The notes beneath the pieces were generated by a model. The model made no database searches. It was not told the origin of the DNA and saw only the letters and a program-made list of their open reading frames with translations. This document shows positions 62,023-64,000 of a DNA stretch of 64,000 nt, piece after piece. Every line of letters begins with the position of its first letter. Position 1 is the first letter of the stretch. Source of the stretch: Methanococcus voltae PS (lineage in GTDB: Archaea > AGJL01 > Methanococci > Methanococcales > Methanococcaceae); NCBI RefSeq assembly GCF_024807035.1, contig NZ_JANUCQ010000002.1, forward strand, positions 62,001 to 126,000, given 5' to 3'. The position numbers were made by a program, and so were the translations under genes.

Positions 62023-62319
62023 ATGACAGAAATCCTATTAAATGACGTAATTTCCAAAATGAAGATATATTTAAATTTGGAACAGTTTTCTAATATGGAA
62101 TTCGCTCAAGAATGTGCAAAAACCGCTATAAATGTCTGTTCCGTTGAAAATTTAAATATAGTGACATTTTATGCCTGTTATTTGTATATGAGACCATATG
62201 ATGAGAATTCCAATGCCTATTTGGAAATATACAAAAATTCTGTAGAAGAAATAAAGAATGGAACCATAGATATTGACCGTGGATTTAAAGAACTTACGGG
62301 AGACTGTTATAATGATTAA
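62023..62319 (+). CDS. Head-tail connector candidate, 98 residues
   Basis: ATG 62023 follows TGGGATAAT. The protein is mostly helical with LEQFSNMEFAQECAKTAINV and YACYLYMRPYDENSNAYLEI, similar in pattern to gp6/DNA-packaging-type connectors that follow the capsid gene. Overlaps the next gene by 8 bases. Assignment from position and helical plan only. Confidence 0.5.
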   Translation: MTEILLNDVISKMKIYLNLEQFSNMEFAQECAKTAINVCSVENLNIVTFYACYLYMRPYDENSNAYLEIYKNSVEEIKNGTIDIDRGFKELTGDCYND

Positions 62320-62650
62320 ATATTCTGAATATTGCGATTTAATGGATAAGGTAAACAAAGAACTTGTTAATAACGATATTGAAATTAAATCACAGTTTAA
62401 TCCCAAAATTTCAGATTATTTATTTGAACTGTATGTATGTGCAAAACCAAATTTTCATAAAAACGTATGGAATATAGAATTGAAATTAAAAACTAAACAA
62501 TTTAACAGTTTAAAATTAAATGATTCTAAATTAGACGATATAAATTCTAAAATAGGTATTATAGAAAATATTTTGCAAAAATATGATATAATACTTGAAA
62601 ATATTGAATATGAAAATTCTGAATTAAATTTGATATTTAAGACAAAGTAA
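62312..62650 (+). CDS. Small head or tail-completion candidate, 112 residues
   Basis: ATG 62312 follows GGGAGACTG and overlaps the previous stop, so the two are coupled. N-terminal helices are followed by beta strands (NVWNIELKLKTKQFNSLKLN) and a helical-beta end. Nothing is recognised; the second small gene behind the capsid gene commonly encodes a tail-completion or head-closure protein. Confidence 0.5.
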   Translation: MIKYSEYCDLMDKVNKELVNNDIEIKSQFNPKISDYLFELYVCAKPNFHKNVWNIELKLKTKQFNSLKLNDSKLDDINSKIGIIENILQKYDIILENIEYENSELNLIFKTK

Positions 62651-62682
62651 TATACCAAATATATTTAAAAAAAGGTGAATGA

Positions 62683-63387
62683 ATGGTAATTGCAATTCAA
62701 AAACCTGACCAAAAGACAATATCTGCTAGTGGAAAGCTTGCTATCCTATTGGCAGACTCTAAAGAAGAGATAATTACTACAGACGGTACAAAAACAGAGT
62801 TTTCATTGTCGAATAACGAAGTTCTTTCAGGCTCTGAAATAGTAACTAAAAATGGCTTAAAGCTAAAAATAGGTACCGATTATAATATAAACGATATTTT
62901 AGGTATTTTTAATAAAATAACATTTAATATTGCTCCGAGCAGTACTGATATGATAGCTGTAGAATATAGCTACGCAATCAAAGGTTTGGGCGGTGCTAGT
63001 GAATTAGAAGTCAAAGAAGAGATAGAAACGGAAGAAAAAACAATAGATTTCAGTTATGCAAAAATACAGATTGAAAAAGGTAGTTCATTGAGTGCAAGCT
63101 TCAAAGACCTTATAACACTTGGTGATATCGATACAATGGTCGAATTTGGGGGTAATATTGAAGTTACACCCAAATATCGTAAGTATATAAATGGTAGCTC
63201 TAAAACTGCCACTATTGCTATTCAAGTTTATGAAGAGCAGGCTGACGTAGTATATGGTGCAACAGCTCCAAAACGGCTAATTATCTTAAAAAACGTTAAA
63301 AAGAAGAGTTCAGGTTTAAAATTCTCATCTGCAGAGCGTAATTTTGATTTATCAGTTCAAAAGCTGGAAATAATTGATTACATTTAA
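62683..63387 (+). CDS. Tail-type structural protein candidate, 234 residues
   Basis: ATG 62683 follows AAAGGTGAATGA. It is beta-rich: TDGTKTEFSLSNNEVLSGSE with a phage-tail-like beta unit, an acidic linker (ELEVKEEIETEEKTIDF), and ASFKDLITLGDIDTMVEFGG. Order fits a tail tube or a tail terminator; DGTKTxF-type repeats are frequent in virion proteins. Exact role unknown. Confidence 0.55.
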   Translation: MVIAIQKPDQKTISASGKLAILLADSKEEIITTDGTKTEFSLSNNEVLSGSEIVTKNGLKLKIGTDYNINDILGIFNKITFNIAPSSTDMIAVEYSYAIKGLGGASELEVKEEIETEEKTIDFSYAKIQIEKGSSLSASFKDLITLGDIDTMVEFGGNIEVTPKYRKYINGSSKTATIAIQVYEEQADVVYGATAPKRLIILKNVKKKSSGLKFSSAERNFDLSVQKLEIIDYI

Positions 63388-63535
63388 TCAAATATATAAG
63401 AGTTATTAAAATCATGCTAATTAATTCCAATAGAATTTATTTTAAAATTCCTTAAATTCTCTAAAACTCTTCTTTTTATGAAATTTAATCATATTTATAG
63501 AGTATTTTACATTATTAAATTTTAAATGTGGTAAA

Positions 63536-64000
63536 ATGACATTATATTATCATAAAGAAGCAAGTAGTAACAATATAACTGTTAAAATTCCCTTTGTTCC
63601 TGCAAACAGTACCAAATATATAACTATTGAAGAAAATTCTGAACATATTCTATATAATGACCCAAAAAATACTTATAAATACTTCTGGAAGTTTTCAGAT
63701 ATTACTTCACTTTCAGATTGGAGCGTAGAAAGTGGTTCAAAAGATAATGCAATATTTAGCAATGGAATTATGAGACTCGATGCGTCAAACATATATATTC
63801 GCTATGTTGAATTACCCGAGTCTTACAGACTTATAAGTAGATTTAGACCAGAGCATGTTTATTGTGGTATTTCACTATGGAAAGATTATGGAAGTTATGT
63901 CGATACTATTAGCTATGGGGACGGTACAAGTAGTTCTGATATTTACCAAGGGCAATATATTAAATTGAATAACTCAACTATAGCCAGTGTATATAATTTA
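63536..64000 (+). CDS. Adhesin-like protein with DUF2341-like N-terminus, 3' end outside window
   Basis: ATG 63536 follows GTGGTAAA. The 155 visible residues include TVKIPFVPANSTKYITIEEN, the conserved end of DUF2341 domains, then a DITSLSDWSVESGSKDN unit and beta strands of LamG type. The surface protein at 3048 of the left element has the same order (KVPEIPANGE, then NDWTIVG). Unlike that one it lacks a signal peptide, which fits a tail fibre assembled in the cytoplasm. Receptor binding is inference. Confidence 0.7.
   Translation, partial: MTLYYHKEASSNNITVKIPFVPANSTKYITIEENSEHILYNDPKNTYKYFWKFSDITSLSDWSVESGSKDNAIFSNGIMRLDASNIYIRYVELPESYRLISRFRPEHVYCGISLWKDYGSYVDTISYGDGTSSSDIYQGQYIKLNNSTIASVYNL

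Larger units (their letters stand above)
53772..64000. mobile_element. Tailed-virus-like (HK97-type) packaging and head locus, right end outside window
   Basis: The locus holds a large terminase, portal-MuF fusion, prohead protease-scaffold, decoration-like protein, probable major capsid protein, two connector-size proteins, a tail-type protein and an adhesin. Packaging genes run left from about 59,111 and head/tail genes run right from 59,436. It begins 44 bases after a cellular gene, with no integrase, tRNA or direct repeat visible at that side. A tailed provirus or a domesticated gene-transfer-agent locus are the two readings. Confidence 0.85.

Overview
The window is AT-rich archaeal DNA, most likely from a mesophilic methanogen of the order Methanococcales, close to Methanococcus voltae. 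Evidence for this is the O-phosphoseryl-tRNA synthetase SepRS, archaeal LeuS, NifB, ribosomal protein S6e, and a selenophosphate synthetase whose own active site is an in-frame UGA (selenocysteine). GGTGA-type ribosome binding sites and a methanococcal chromosomal gene set agree. It falls into three parts: an integrated virus or plasmid-like element (1 to about 23,470), a cellular segment (about 23,500 to 53,730), and the start of a tailed-virus-like locus (53,772 to the right edge).

Part 1, integrated element (left end outside the window). The rightward half (1-12,635) looks like structural and interaction genes. It has an exported PKD protein with a DUF2341/LamG-like N-terminus, several small membrane proteins, a 1,224-residue low-complexity protein and a prepilin peptidase. 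It also holds two diverged copies of a module made of one HExxH metallopeptidase followed by a tandem array of small paralogous proteins. A serine recombinase closes this half. A leftward block (12,658-16,256) encodes membrane proteins, a PD-(D/E)XK-like nuclease, tiny basic proteins and a winged-helix regulator. A second rightward block (16,466-22,597) holds seven small early-type genes, a tyrosine integrase and a 999-residue primase-helicase. Behind the primase-helicase lie 13 iteron copies (probable replication origin) and a tRNA-Ser(GCU) whose 3' end faces the element, the expected attachment site. The layout recalls spindle-shaped-virus-type elements such as the virus-like particle A3-VLP described from M. 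voltae; this identification is inference from memory, not a database match.

Part 2, cellular segment. Genes for translation and tRNA biology (leuS, sepS, Taw2-like enzyme, RNase Z, FtsJ/RlmE, S6e) are mixed with selenium metabolism (selD with a SECIS-like hairpin), cofactor and radical-SAM enzymes (nifB and a second radical SAM protein), transport (betaine-type binding protein, AzlC, AzlD, MATE) and redox enzymes (aldo/keto reductase-ferredoxin fusion, AhpD-like protein). Most stand as single transcription units with AT-rich spacers that carry short tandem repeats.

Part 3, tailed-virus-like locus. DNA-packaging genes (large terminase; portal fused to a MuF-like head domain) run leftward. Head and tail genes (protease-scaffold, decoration-like protein, probable major capsid protein, connector candidates, tail candidate, adhesin) run rightward from one divergent control region. 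No integrase, lysogeny regulator or attachment site is visible on this side. It is either a tailed provirus or a domesticated particle locus, and the gene transfer agent VTA known from M. voltae is a possible identity. Its adhesin starts with the same DUF2341-like module as the surface protein of the left element.

The best candidates for something undescribed are the duplicated metallopeptidase-plus-paralog-array module and the divergently arranged packaging/head locus.
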